Notes under the pieces: model-generated | Told to the model about the DNA's origin: nothing | The model's input: only the letters and a program-made list of their open reading frames with translations | Databases searched by the model: none | Program-made: the position numbers and the translations under genes | Shown here: positions 34,902-42,877 of the stretch, one piece after another | Position numbering within the stretch: the stretch's first letter is position 1 | Layout: each line of letters begins with the position of its first letter | Assembly: GCA_944336975.1 (NCBI GenBank) | Contig: CALVLH010000001.1 | Span: forward strand, 124,001-188,000 | Length of the DNA: 64,000 bases | Reading direction: 5' to 3' | DNA from: an uncultured Clostridia bacterium | Lineage (GTDB): Bacteria; Bacillota; Clostridia; Christensenellales; Borkfalkiaceae

Positions 34902-34920
34902 TGCCATATCTTATTTTTTT
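34887..34920 (+). terminator. Terminator of the riboswitch-DUF4430-ECF unit
   Basis: Nine-bp AT-rich stem (34887-34895 with 34904-34912), eight-base loop, A, then seven T (34914-34920). Confidence 0.8.
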
Positions 34921-34937
34921 AGTGAACGGAGTGTGTT

Positions 34938-36368
34938 ATGGCAAAAGATTCTCAGTTCGTTTCCCAGATCGCGGACATCGAAAGCGACTTTCCGCAGTGG
35001 TACAGCGACGTCGTGTTGAAGACCGGGCTCGTCGATTACGGCCCCGTCAAGGGCACGATGGTCATCCGCCCGTACGGGTATGCCATCTGGGAGAATATCC
35101 AGAAGGAACTCGACAGGCGTTTCAAGGAAACGGGACATGAAAACGCATATTTCCCGTTGCTCATCCCCATGAGCTTTATGACCAAGGAGTCGGAGCACGT
35201 CGAAGGGTTCGCTCCCGAAGTGGCGGTCGTCACGCACGCGGGCGGCGAAAAACTCGCCGAGCCGCTCTGCATCCGCCCGACGTCGGAGACCATCATCGGC
35301 ACGATGTACGCGAAGTGGATCCAATCTTATCGCGATCTGCCCGTGCTCATGAATCAGTGGGCGAACGTCATGCGCTGGGAAAAGACGACGCGCCCGTTCC
35401 TGCGCACGAGCGAATTCCTCTGGCAGGAAGGACACACCGTGCACGCGACGGAAGAAGAGGCGATGGAGGAGACCATGAAGATGCTCGGCGTATACGAAGA
35501 GTTCGCCCGCACCTGCCTCGCGATGCCCGTCCTCACGGGAAGAAAGACGGAAAAGGAAAAGTTTGCGGGCGCGGTCGCGACGTACGGCATGGAGGCGATG
35601 ATGCACGACGGCAAGAGCTTGCAGGCAGGCACCTCGCACTATCTCGGGCAGAATTTCTCTAAGGCGTTCGACATCAAATTCCTCGATAAAGACGGGGTGC
35701 AGAAATACGCATATACGACGTCGTGGGGCGTTTCCACCCGTCTCATCGGCGCGATCATCATGACGCACGGCGATCAGCGCGGGCTCGTCCTGCCGCCCGT
35801 CGTCGCGCCCGTACAGGCGGTCATCGTCCCGATCGCGGTGAAAAAGCCCGGCGTGGCGGAGGCTTGCGCAGAGCTGAAAACGCGCCTGGAACAGGCGGGC
35901 GTGCGCGTCGTTTTGGACGACTCGGACAATTCGCCCGGATGGAAGTTCAACGAATGGGAGATGAAAGGCGTGCCCGTGCGCATCGAACTCGGCCCCCGCG
36001 ATCTGGAAGCGGGAAAGATGCTCTGCGCCCGCCGCGACAATCACGAAAAGACGGAGATCGCCCTTGCCCAAGCGGAAGAGGGCGTGAAGCAACTGCTCGC
36101 TGACATTCAGAAGAATATGTACGAGCGGGCAAAGGAACGGATGGACACGCGCATTATACAGGCGGGAACGCTCGACGAACTGCTTGCGGGCGTGAACGGC
36201 GGCAACTTTGTCCGCGCGGGTTGGTGCGGATGCCGCGAATGCGAAGATAAGGTCAAGGAATTCGCTCAGGCGACCGCCCGCGTCTATGCCAAGGAGCAGA
36301 CGGCGGAAAAATGCGCCGTTTGCGGGAAGCCCGCGGCGCATACCGTCATCTTTGCGCGGGCTTATTAA
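34938..36368 (+). CDS. proS: Prolyl-tRNA synthetase, eukaryote/archaeal-like (type 3)
   Basis: Charges tRNA-Pro. The 476-residue length and C-terminal zinc-binding domain (CGCRECEDK and CAVCGKPA) without the INS editing domain mark the ProS3 type. Class II motifs: PLLIPMSF with the preceding helix (motif 1), RWEKTTRPFLRTSEFLWQEGHT (motif 2) and a C-terminal motif 3 near WGVSTRLIGAIIMTHGD. The ribosome binding site is GGAG. It has its own promoter overlapping the upstream terminator; there is no T-box and no leader peptide. Confidence 0.95.
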   Translation: MAKDSQFVSQIADIESDFPQWYSDVVLKTGLVDYGPVKGTMVIRPYGYAIWENIQKELDRRFKETGHENAYFPLLIPMSFMTKESEHVEGFAPEVAVVTHAGGEKLAEPLCIRPTSETIIGTMYAKWIQSYRDLPVLMNQWANVMRWEKTTRPFLRTSEFLWQEGHTVHATEEEAMEETMKMLGVYEEFARTCLAMPVLTGRKTEKEKFAGAVATYGMEAMMHDGKSLQAGTSHYLGQNFSKAFDIKFLDKDGVQKYAYTTSWGVSTRLIGAIIMTHGDQRGLVLPPVVAPVQAVIVPIAVKKPGVAEACAELKTRLEQAGVRVVLDDSDNSPGWKFNEWEMKGVPVRIELGPRDLEAGKMLCARRDNHEKTEIALAQAEEGVKQLLADIQKNMYERAKERMDTRIIQAGTLDELLAGVNGGNFVRAGWCGCRECEDKVKEFAQATARVYAKEQTAEKCAVCGKPAAHTVIFARAY

Positions 36369-36379
36369 GCACATCGTTT

Positions 36380-36413
36380 CCCGCCGCGCCCGCAGTCATG
36401 CGGGCGCGGCGGG
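36380..36413 (+). terminator. Strong hairpin between proS and the GH13 gene
   Basis: Fourteen-bp perfect stem (36380-36393 with 36400-36413) and a six-base loop, but no T-run. It ends six bases before the ribosome binding site of the next gene. It may act as a processing or stabilising element rather than a terminator. Confidence 0.5.
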
Positions 36414-36430
36414 AACATCGGAGGAGAAAT

Positions 36431-37957
36431 ATGAGAAAAATGCCGAAATGGCTGCAAAACGCGGTCTTTTATGAAATTTATCCGCAGTCCTTTCAGGATT
36501 CGAACGGGGACGGCATCGGGGACATCCCGGGCATGATCTCCCGTCTGGATTACATTCAGGAACTGGGCTGCAACGCGATCTGGGTGAACCCGTGGTACGA
36601 TTCGCCCTTCGCCGACGCGGGATACGACGTGCGCAACTATAAACTCATCGCGCCCCGTTACGGCACGAACGCCGACGCAAAGAGATTTTTCAAAGAGGCG
36701 CACAGGCGGGGGATGCACGTTCTCATCGATCTCGTGCCCGGGCATACCTCTATCGAACACGAATGGTTCCGCGCCTCCGAGCGCGCCGAGCGCAACGAGT
36801 TTTCCGACCGCTATATCTGGACGGACAGCATCTGGGAAAGCACCGATCTTCCCTGCCTGCGCGGCATTTCCGACCGCGACGGTTCGGTGGCGGTCAATTT
36901 CTTCTCCACACAGCCCGCGCTCAATTACGGTTATGCCAAGCGCACCCGCCCGTGGATGATGCCGCCCGATTCGGCGGCGGCGCTCGCCACGCGCGAGGCG
37001 ATCAAAGACGTCATGCGCTTCTGGCTGGATATGGGCGCCGACGGATTCCGCGTGGACATGGCGGCGTCGCTCGTCAAAGCGGACGACGGCTGGAGGCAGA
37101 CGATCGCGCTGTGGAAGGATTTTCGCGCCTTTCTCGACAAGGAATATCCCGACTGTGCCATGGTCTCCGAATGGGGCGTGCCCGAAAAGGCGATCGAAGG
37201 AGGCTTCCACATGGATTTCCTCCTGCATTTCGGACCGGAAGGGTATAATTCTCTCTTCCGTTGCGCACATCCCTTCTTTGCCAAGGAAGGAAAGGGGAAC
37301 ATCGCGCTGTTCATGAAGCAATATCTCGCTTCGTACCGCAGTACGGCTGGAAACGGACTTATCTGTATTCCGTCGGGAAATCACGACATGGACCGTCTTT
37401 CCGCGGGAAGGGATGAGCAGGATCTCAAAATTTGTTTTACCTTTTTATTGACCATGTGCGGTGCGCCGTATATCTATTACGGCGACGAAATCGGAATGCG
37501 GTACCTGCGCGGACTCACCTCAGTGGAGGGCGGGTATTCGCGGACGGGGTCCCGTTCGCCCATGCAGTGGGAGAAAAAGCCCGGATACGGATTTTCCGAT
37601 AGCCCGAGGACATACATCCCCGCGGACAACGGCGCGGACGCACCCACCGTGGAAGAGCAGAAAAAGGAACCGGATTCCCTCTATCATACGGTGAAAAAAC
37701 TCATCGCATTGAGGATGGAACATCCCGCCTTACAGTCCATGGGGGAATTCAAACCCATCCTCGCCAAGAAATACACCTATCCGCTCATCTATCAGCGCAG
37801 GGCGCGCGGGGAAAGGATCCTCGTCGTCATCAACCCCGCCGATCGGGAGGTGCAGGTCAAAGCCGATTGCTCGGGTCAAGTGCTCTTTTCCACGGGCGGC
37901 ACGGTGCAGAACGGGATCGTTCCCGCATGTTCCGCCTGCGTCATCCTGAAAAAGTAA
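36431..37957 (+). CDS. GH13 family glycoside hydrolase (alpha-glucosidase/trehalose synthase-like)
   Basis: A 508-residue cytoplasmic alpha-amylase-family enzyme without a signal peptide. The (beta/alpha)8 barrel shows GIGDIPGMISRLDYI, region I DLVPGHTS, region II GFRVDMA with the nucleophile Asp, region III VSEWG with the acid/base Glu and region IV SGNHDMDR with the transition-state Asp. A calcium-type loop DSNGDGIGD lies near residue 20. A C-terminal beta domain ends the protein. Likely acts on intracellular alpha-glucosides or maltose/trehalose; exact specificity is unclear. GGAGGAG ribosome binding site. Confidence 0.88.
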   Translation: MRKMPKWLQNAVFYEIYPQSFQDSNGDGIGDIPGMISRLDYIQELGCNAIWVNPWYDSPFADAGYDVRNYKLIAPRYGTNADAKRFFKEAHRRGMHVLIDLVPGHTSIEHEWFRASERAERNEFSDRYIWTDSIWESTDLPCLRGISDRDGSVAVNFFSTQPALNYGYAKRTRPWMMPPDSAAALATREAIKDVMRFWLDMGADGFRVDMAASLVKADDGWRQTIALWKDFRAFLDKEYPDCAMVSEWGVPEKAIEGGFHMDFLLHFGPEGYNSLFRCAHPFFAKEGKGNIALFMKQYLASYRSTAGNGLICIPSGNHDMDRLSAGRDEQDLKICFTFLLTMCGAPYIYYGDEIGMRYLRGLTSVEGGYSRTGSRSPMQWEKKPGYGFSDSPRTYIPADNGADAPTVEEQKKEPDSLYHTVKKLIALRMEHPALQSMGEFKPILAKKYTYPLIYQRRARGERILVVINPADREVQVKADCSGQVLFSTGGTVQNGIVPACSACVILKK

Positions 37958-37981
37958 TGAGATTTCCGTTGCTGCAAATCG

Positions 37982-38010
37982 TTGACAAGCGCGCGGCGGC
38001 GGAGTAAAAT
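37982..38010 (+). promoter_or_regulatory. Promoter of asnS
   Basis: TTGACA (37982-37987), 17-bp spacer, TAAAAT (38005-38010). Short leader of about 40 bases; no T-box. Confidence 0.85.
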
Positions 38011-38053
38011 AGAGCGAAAACATCGCTTTGCGAAAAAGCGCACAGGAGAGATC

Positions 38054-39430
38054 ATGAAACATACCGACATCGTCGATATTTTAAATCAGCCTGAGGAATA
38101 TCTCGGTAAGACGGCAGTCGTTTGCGGATGGGTACGCACCAGCCGCGATTCGTCCGCCGTCGCCTTTCTGGAACTGAGCGACGGCACCTGCTTCAGACGC
38201 TTGCAGGCGGTCATCGACAAACAGGCGATCGCAGTCGATCCCGAATGCACGAAAAACGGCGCGTCCGTCCGCGTGGAGGGGCAGATCGTCAAGGCATTCA
38301 AGGGCGACGGCGTGGAGATCAACGCGGCGTCCGTTTCTCTGCTCGGCAAATGCCCGCCCGAATATCCCATTCAGAAAAAGCGCACTACGCTCGAATTTCT
38401 GCGCAGTATCCCGCACCTGCGTCTGCGTACCAATACGTTCAACGCGGTGTTCCGCGTCCGCTCGGTCGCGGCGCAGGCGATTCATCGCTATTTTCACGAC
38501 AATCATTATGTGTATGTGAACACGCCCATCATCACCGCGAGCGACTGCGAAGGCGCGGGCGAGATGTTCCGCGTGACTACGCAGGGATATGACGCGAAGT
38601 ATGCTTCGGAAGAAGAGTACTACAAGAACGATTTCTTCGGGCAGAAGGCGGGGCTTTCCGTCTCCGGTCAGCTGGAAGGGGAAGTCGCGGCGATGGCGTT
38701 CTCCAAGATCTATACCTTCGGACCTTCTTTCCGCGCGGAAAACTCCAACACGACGCGCCATCTCGCGGAGTTCTGGCACATCGAACCGGAAGTCGCGTTC
38801 GCGGAACTGCCCGACATCATGGAGATCGCGGAGGATATGATCAAATACGTCATCCGCGCCGTCCTGGAAGAGTGCCCCGACGAGATGACCTTCTTCGACA
38901 GCTTCATGGAAAAGGGGCTCAAAGACAAGCTCTGGCACGTCGTCAACAGCAAATTCGGCGTGGTAGATTATACCGACGCGATCGAGATCCTGAAAAAGGC
39001 AGACGTCAAGTTCCAATATCCCGTGGATTGGGGATGCGACATTCAGACGGAGCATGAGCGCTATCTCACCGAAGTGGTGTTCCGCAAGCCCGTGTTCGTC
39101 ATCAATTACCCGAAGGCGATCAAGTCCTTCTACATGAAACAGAACGCCGACGGAAAGACGGTCGCGGCGACCGATCTGCTCGTCCCCGGGATCGGCGAGA
39201 TCATCGGATGCAGCGAGCGCGAGGCGGATCTCGACAAGCTCTTGCAGGCGATGCAGGACAGAAAGATGGACATCTCTTCCTATCGTCAGTATCTCGACCT
39301 GCGCACCTTCGGCTCCGTGCCGCACAGCGGATTCGGGCTCGGGTTCGAGCGGTTCGTCATGTATGTGACGGGCATGGAGAACATCCGCGACGTCACGCTT
39401 TTCCCCCGTTCGGTCGGGAATATCATGTGA
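38054..39430 (+). CDS. asnS: Asparaginyl-tRNA synthetase
   Basis: Class IIb synthetase for tRNA-Asn, 458 residues. The N-terminal OB-fold anticodon-binding domain covers about residues 17-105 (TAVVCGWVRTSRD). The catalytic domain has LRLRTNTF, GEMFRVTT, FFGQKAGLSVSGQLEGE, FGPSFRAENSNTTRHLAEFWHIEPE (motif 2) and GFGLGFERFVMYVTG (motif 3). AGGAGAG ribosome binding site. Confidence 0.96.
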   Translation: MKHTDIVDILNQPEEYLGKTAVVCGWVRTSRDSSAVAFLELSDGTCFRRLQAVIDKQAIAVDPECTKNGASVRVEGQIVKAFKGDGVEINAASVSLLGKCPPEYPIQKKRTTLEFLRSIPHLRLRTNTFNAVFRVRSVAAQAIHRYFHDNHYVYVNTPIITASDCEGAGEMFRVTTQGYDAKYASEEEYYKNDFFGQKAGLSVSGQLEGEVAAMAFSKIYTFGPSFRAENSNTTRHLAEFWHIEPEVAFAELPDIMEIAEDMIKYVIRAVLEECPDEMTFFDSFMEKGLKDKLWHVVNSKFGVVDYTDAIEILKKADVKFQYPVDWGCDIQTEHERYLTEVVFRKPVFVINYPKAIKSFYMKQNADGKTVAATDLLVPGIGEIIGCSEREADLDKLLQAMQDRKMDISSYRQYLDLRTFGSVPHSGFGLGFERFVMYVTGMENIRDVTLFPRSVGNIM

Positions 39431-39475
39431 CTTCGGCGGCGCCGCGCGCGGCGTCACGGGCATATTTGACCTTTG

Positions 39476-39500
39476 ACGGCACCCTTTCGGGTGCCGTTTT
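39476..39500 (+). terminator. Terminator of asnS
   Basis: Nine-bp stem (39476-39484 with 39489-39497), four-base loop and a short T-run. Confidence 0.75.
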
Positions 39501-39603
39501 CCGAGAACGGGAATTGCGATCACGGCACTGCCCGAGACGATCAGAAAAAAGAAGGGAAATCTTATGATGCCGAGCCCTTTTCGCCGATAGGACTCATGAG
39601 GAA

Positions 39604-39660
39604 GGGGCGAATCGAATATAACGAAAAACCTTATCGCGAAAAATCGGATAAGGTTTTTTT
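39604..39660. repeat. Terminator-type repeat, copy 1 (terminator of the orphan gene on the minus strand)
   Basis: 25 bases at 39629-39653 are identical to 40614-40638, with looser similarity continuing for some 25 bases before. The identical core is a 7-bp hairpin with an 11-base loop. Seven T follow on the plus strand and five T on the minus strand, so it can terminate both ways; it ends the orphan gene to its right. Confidence 0.8.
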
Positions 39661-39717
39661 GACGAAAAAGGAAATGAAAATCAAGTTTCCGCTTTTGTTT
39701 CAAGAGGCGAGCAAAAA

Positions 39718-40332
39718 TTACGTCTCATCGTTTTTTAACGAAGAGAGACAGAGGGAGAGTGCGCCCCGTATTGTTTTTAAGTCTTTTCTGTTTATTTTAA
39801 ATTTCCTGTCGAAAATCAGGATCGGTCGATAGCTTGTCTCCGAAAGTTGCCGTCGTTCCGAAAGAGAGACTTTCATGCGGTTTCTTTTTATTGAAATGGC
39901 GCATACGTGATTCATGCCTTGTCCGAAGCAGAGATATTCGTTGCCGATCGTGTAATGAATAAAATTATCCATATAAAATTTGTGTTGATCGAGGACGGTT
40001 TCGATCGTTCCGTCAAGTTTGATATAATCCTTGTAATTCATTCTTTTTGAAAAGGGCAATTTCTTAAAAACATGAATATACATATTTTCAATATTGTATC
40101 CCGTTTCTATTGCGTTGAAAGAAAAGAATTTTCCCTCTGCAGACCAAATATATCCGTAGTATGCGTCCACGAATTTCGGATCACCGAACAGGTCGATGAA
40201 TTTCCCGACGATATAGCAAAAAACGGCTTCTTTTACGGGGATGTCTAACCTGATGATCTTGTCTTCTTTCAAGATGGAATAATCGGCGCGTTCATCATTC
40301 AATATCTCCAATATCATCGTAAAAGCATCCAT
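39718..40332 (-). CDS. AT-rich orphan protein of unknown function
   Basis: A 204-residue soluble protein I do not recognise. It is rich in Phe, Tyr, Ile and Lys, with no signal peptide, transmembrane segment or known motif. The start at 40332 has a GGGAGAG ribosome binding site and a perfect promoter lies upstream; the longer frame upstream of it is unsupported. Its codon use and base composition are far more AT-rich than the surrounding DNA, and it lies between two copies of a terminator repeat next to tRNA genes. This suggests horizontal acquisition. Confidence 0.7.
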   Translation of the reverse strand: MDAFTMILEILNDERADYSILKEDKIIRLDIPVKEAVFCYIVGKFIDLFGDPKFVDAYYGYIWSAEGKFFSFNAIETGYNIENMYIHVFKKLPFSKRMNYKDYIKLDGTIETVLDQHKFYMDNFIHYTIGNEYLCFGQGMNHVCAISIKRNRMKVSLSERRQLSETSYRPILIFDRKFKINRKDLKTIRGALSLCLSSLKNDET

Positions 40333-40360
40333 AAAAACTCTCCCGATGCGGATTTCGGCA

Positions 40361-40389
40361 ATTATATCAAAAGAAATATTCTTTGTCAA
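40361..40389 (-). promoter_or_regulatory. Promoter of the orphan gene
   Basis: On the minus strand: TTGACA (40389-40384), 17-bp spacer, TATAAT (40366-40361); both hexamers are consensus. Confidence 0.9.
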
Positions 40390-40586
40390 TCGCAAAAGGA
40401 AATTTAGCCGAAGCCCCGCGGGCGCGCTCTTTCGAAAGGGCGTCGCCTTGCGGGAAAGCAGGGGAAGACGTCCCCTTAAAACGTGCCGCAAGGCTTGCGC
40501 AGTTCACCGCGAATACGGCATTTACAGGTTCTTTCCGTAACGCATAAAGCGATGCGGGGGGAGTGTCTTTTGCGTTACGGAGAAAG
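40390..40586. other. Structured intergenic DNA, no gene recognised
   Basis: Two folded units: an outer 8-bp stem CCTTGCGG/CCGCAAGG enclosing a 5-bp GGGGA/TCCCC hairpin (about 40445-40493), and a 14-pair stem with one bulge at 40531-40544 with 40571-40586. On the minus strand the second loop carries CACTCCCCCC. No known RNA family is recognised. Confidence 0.4.
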
Positions 40587-40642
40587 GGGACGAGACCGAA
40601 TGAAAACCAAAAGCCTTATCGCGAAAAATCGGATAAGGCTTT
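40587..40642 (-). repeat. Terminator-type repeat, copy 2 (terminator of the tRNA cluster)
   Basis: Core 40614-40638 is identical to 39629-39653. On the minus strand it forms a 12-bp stem with flanking bases, followed by TTTTGGTTTT, directly after the tRNA-Tyr CCA. It is the natural end of the five-tRNA transcript. Confidence 0.8.
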
Positions 40643-40645
40643 TGG

Positions 40646-40730
40646 TGGTGGACAGAGGTGGATTCGAACCACCGAAGTCGGAGACGTCAGATTTACAGTC
40701 TGATCCCTTTGGCCGCTCGGGAATCTGTCC
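40646..40730 (-). tRNA. tRNA-Tyr (GTA)
   Basis: The reverse complement folds into a class II tRNA with a long variable arm. Acceptor GGACAG/CTGTCC, anticodon loop CTGTAAA giving GTA, T-loop GGTTCGAATCC, discriminator A and encoded CCA. Confidence 0.96.
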
Positions 40731-40757
40731 GTATATTTTGTTGCGTGTGTTGTTCGG

Positions 40758-40833
40758 TGGAGCTGGTGACTGGAATTGAACCCGCAACCTGCTGATTACA
40801 AATCAGCTGCTCTGCCGATTGAGCTACACCAGC
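40758..40833 (-). tRNA. tRNA-Thr (TGT)
   Basis: Acceptor GCTGGTG/CACCAGC region, D-arm AGCTCAATCGGCAGAGC, anticodon loop TTTGTAA giving TGT, T-loop GGGTTCAATTCC, encoded CCA. Confidence 0.96.
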
Positions 40834-40837
40834 AGGG

Positions 40838-40913
40838 TGGTGCCTTGGGGCGGAATCGAACCACCGACAGACGGATTTTCAGTCCGTTGCTCTACCATCT
40901 GAGCTACCAAGGC
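40838..40913 (-). tRNA. tRNA-Phe (GAA)
   Basis: Acceptor GCCTTGG/CCAAGGC, anticodon loop CTGAAAA giving GAA, T-loop GGTTCGATTCC, discriminator A and encoded CCA. Confidence 0.96.
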
Positions 40914-40966
40914 AGGTTGCCTTTTTCAAGGCTTGAGCCTCATTCCCATGAGGCTCAGAAGAAGTG

Positions 40967-41043
40967 TGGCGACCCAAAACGGGCTCGAACCGTCGACCTC
41001 CAGCGTGACAGGCTGGCGCTCTAACCAACTGAGCTATTGGGCC
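40967..41043 (-). tRNA. tRNA-Asp (GTC)
   Basis: Acceptor GGCCCAA/TTGGGTC (one G-U), anticodon loop CTGTCAC giving GTC, discriminator G and encoded CCA. A 10-bp hairpin lies between this gene and tRNA-Phe (about 40934-40957). Confidence 0.95.
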
Positions 41044-41054
41044 GTATAAGATGA

Positions 41055-41131
41055 TGGTGGGCCTTCACGGACTTGAACCGCGGACCGATCGGTTATGAGC
41101 CGACTGCTCTAACCAACTGAGCTAAAGGCCC
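41055..41131 (-). tRNA. tRNA with CAT anticodon (elongator Met or Ile2)
   Basis: Acceptor GGGCCTT/AAGGCCC, anticodon loop CTCATAA giving CAT, encoded CCA. The GGGCCTTTAGCTCAG start and loop resemble both elongator tRNA-Met and the lysidine-modified Ile2 tRNA; sequence alone does not settle it. First gene of the tRNA cluster. Confidence 0.9.
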
Positions 41132-41171
41132 TCGTGATACGGGCGCGTGTCTTTCCGCACAACGCTTGATT

Positions 41172-41200
41172 ATAATATTATAAAACGAAAGAAAAGTCAA
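41172..41200 (-). promoter_or_regulatory. Promoter of the tRNA cluster
   Basis: On the minus strand: TTGACT (41200-41195), 17-bp spacer, TATTAT (41177-41172); a second TATAAT-like hexamer overlaps. Confidence 0.8.
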
Positions 41201-41332
41201 GCATTTTTTTGCATTTTTCGTAAAAAGTGTCAACTTTTTTTTCGACCTTTCTTTCCGTCTTTCCCGCGTTTGAGACAGATTCCGACTCCGCTTTTTTGCT
41301 ACAATGTGCATAAATTCTTGCGGAGGGACTGT

Positions 41333-41653
41333 ATGAAGATACAGAGCTGTCGGCAGGGAGAAAGTCTGTACATCTATCTCGACGGGGAGATGGACGAGCA
41401 CTCCGTGGCGGCGATCCGCCGCGAAGCGGATCGCCTGATCGACGAGAACGCGGGGGCGTCCCGTGCCGTATTCGATCTCGCGGGCGTACGCTTCATGGAC
41501 TCGACCGGGATAGGCTTTCTCATCGGCCGCTATAAGAAATTACGCCGTTACGGGATGGGAATGTATCTGGAAAATCCGAACGCAGGCGCGGATAAGATCC
41601 TCGAACTGAGCGGAGTATATTCGCTCATGCCGAAAATTCAGGGGGATATATGA
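41333..41653 (+). CDS. spoIIAA: Anti-sigma F factor antagonist
   Basis: A 106-residue STAS-domain protein. When unphosphorylated it binds SpoIIAB and frees sigma-F in the forespore. The phosphorylatable Ser is in FMDSTGIGFL (usual MDSSGLG). CGGAGGGA ribosome binding site before the ATG; the upstream in-frame ATG at 41147 lies across the tRNA promoter region and is unsupported. First gene of the classic spoIIA operon; its stop overlaps spoIIAB by four bases. I could not identify a convincing sigma-H promoter. Confidence 0.95.
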   Translation: MKIQSCRQGESLYIYLDGEMDEHSVAAIRREADRLIDENAGASRAVFDLAGVRFMDSTGIGFLIGRYKKLRRYGMGMYLENPNAGADKILELSGVYSLMPKIQGDI

Positions 41654-42087
41654 ATAAAATGCAATTGAAATTTTTATCCCGTTCGGAAAACGAGATCTTC
41701 GCGCGCAACGCCGTCGCGGCGTTCGCTCTTTCGCTCAATCCCACGCTTTCCGAACTGTCCGACGTCAAGACCGCGGTTTCCGAAGCGGTCACCAACTGCA
41801 TCGTGCACGGATATGCGGACCGAGAGGGGTGGATCACGATCGATTGCACCGTGAAGGGCGACTGCCTACATATTCAGATTTCCGACAACGGGCGGGGGAT
41901 CGCGGACGTCGAACAGGCGACGCAGCCCTTTTTCACCACGTTGGAGGGAGAGGAGCGTTCGGGTATGGGATTCACCATCATGCAGACCTTCATGACCGAG
42001 TTTTCCGTGCAGTCGGTTGCGGGCGCGGGGACGACGGTGAGCATGAGCAAACACATCGGCGCGAAGGCGGAAGCCGATGCTCGATGA
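41650..42087 (+). CDS. spoIIAB: Anti-sigma F factor, serine kinase
   Basis: A 145-residue GHKL ATPase that holds sigma-F inactive and phosphorylates SpoIIAA. The N-box is AVSEAVTNCIVHGY (about residues 41-54), the G1 box ISDNGRGIAD and the G2 box RSGMGFTIM. Overlaps spoIIAA by four bases and sigF by 11. Confidence 0.95.
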   Translation: MNKMQLKFLSRSENEIFARNAVAAFALSLNPTLSELSDVKTAVSEAVTNCIVHGYADREGWITIDCTVKGDCLHIQISDNGRGIADVEQATQPFFTTLEGEERSGMGFTIMQTFMTEFSVQSVAGAGTTVSMSKHIGAKAEADAR

Positions 42088-42802
42088 ACGGGATACGATC
42101 AGATATGTCCGCCTTGCCAAACAGGGGGACAACGCGGCGAAAGAGACGCTGTTGGAAAATAACACCTGTCTTTTGAAGAGCATTCTTCGCCGCTATCTCA
42201 ACAAGGGCGTGGAATACGACGATCTCTATCAGCTCGCCTGCATGGGATTTCTGAAAGCCATTTCGGGGTTTGACGAATCGTTCGGCGTGCGTTTTTCCAC
42301 CTATGCGGTGCCCATGATCGCGGGGGAGATCAAGCGTTTCCTGCGCGACGACGGCAGCGTGAAGGTATCCCGCGCGATGAAGCAGTCGGCGAAGGAGATG
42401 AACCGCTTCATCGAACATTACGCTTCCGAGCACGGAGAACAGCCTTCCGTCAAGGAGATCGCGGCGGCGTTTTCCATGGACGAAGGGGAGGTGGTGTTCA
42501 CGCTCGGCTCCTCCAAAATGCCCGTATCGCTGTATGAACAGGGCGATTATAAGGACGAAAAATCGCCCGAGCTTTGCGAAAAACTCCCGTCCGAGGACAA
42601 TCAGGAAGAGATGATCGAGCGCATGATCTTGAAGAGCGCGATCGAGAAACTGCCCGAGCGGGAGAGGAAGATCGTCTTTTTGCGCTATTTCCGCGACATG
42701 ACGCAGAGCGAAGTGGCGCGCAGGATCGGCGTGAGCCAGGTGCAGATCTCGCGCATCGAGAACAAAATTATGCAGCAATTCCGCCATGAATTGAGCGGAT
42801 AA
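42077..42802 (+). CDS. sigF: Sporulation sigma factor sigma-F
   Basis: A 241-residue sigma-70 family factor directing early forespore transcription. Region 2 shows LLKSILRRYLNKGVEYDDLYQLACMG and RFSTYAVPMIAGEIKRFLRDDG, typical of SigF/SigB/SigG. Region 4 has LPERERKIVFLRYF and the helix-turn-helix MTQSEVARRIGVSQVQISRIE. Its place after spoIIAB separates it from sigma-G. A strong terminator at 42838 ends the operon. Confidence 0.95.
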   Translation: MLDERDTIRYVRLAKQGDNAAKETLLENNTCLLKSILRRYLNKGVEYDDLYQLACMGFLKAISGFDESFGVRFSTYAVPMIAGEIKRFLRDDGSVKVSRAMKQSAKEMNRFIEHYASEHGEQPSVKEIAAAFSMDEGEVVFTLGSSKMPVSLYEQGDYKDEKSPELCEKLPSEDNQEEMIERMILKSAIEKLPERERKIVFLRYFRDMTQSEVARRIGVSQVQISRIENKIMQQFRHELSG

Positions 42803-42837
42803 TGAATTTTTATACAGAATTTATGTAAATTTTTGCA

Positions 42838-42865
42838 GGACGGAAGGTGACTTCCGTCCCTTTTT
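42838..42865 (+). terminator. Terminator of the spoIIA operon
   Basis: Nine-bp stem GGACGGAAG/CTTCCGTCC, loop GTGA, then five T. Confidence 0.9.
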
Positions 42866-42877
42866 CCTTGCAAATAT

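Noticed and set aside
39473-39832. 119-residue plus-strand frame after asnS
   Set aside because: It begins in the asnS terminator, runs through the repeat and overlaps the end of the orphan gene; no ribosome binding site.
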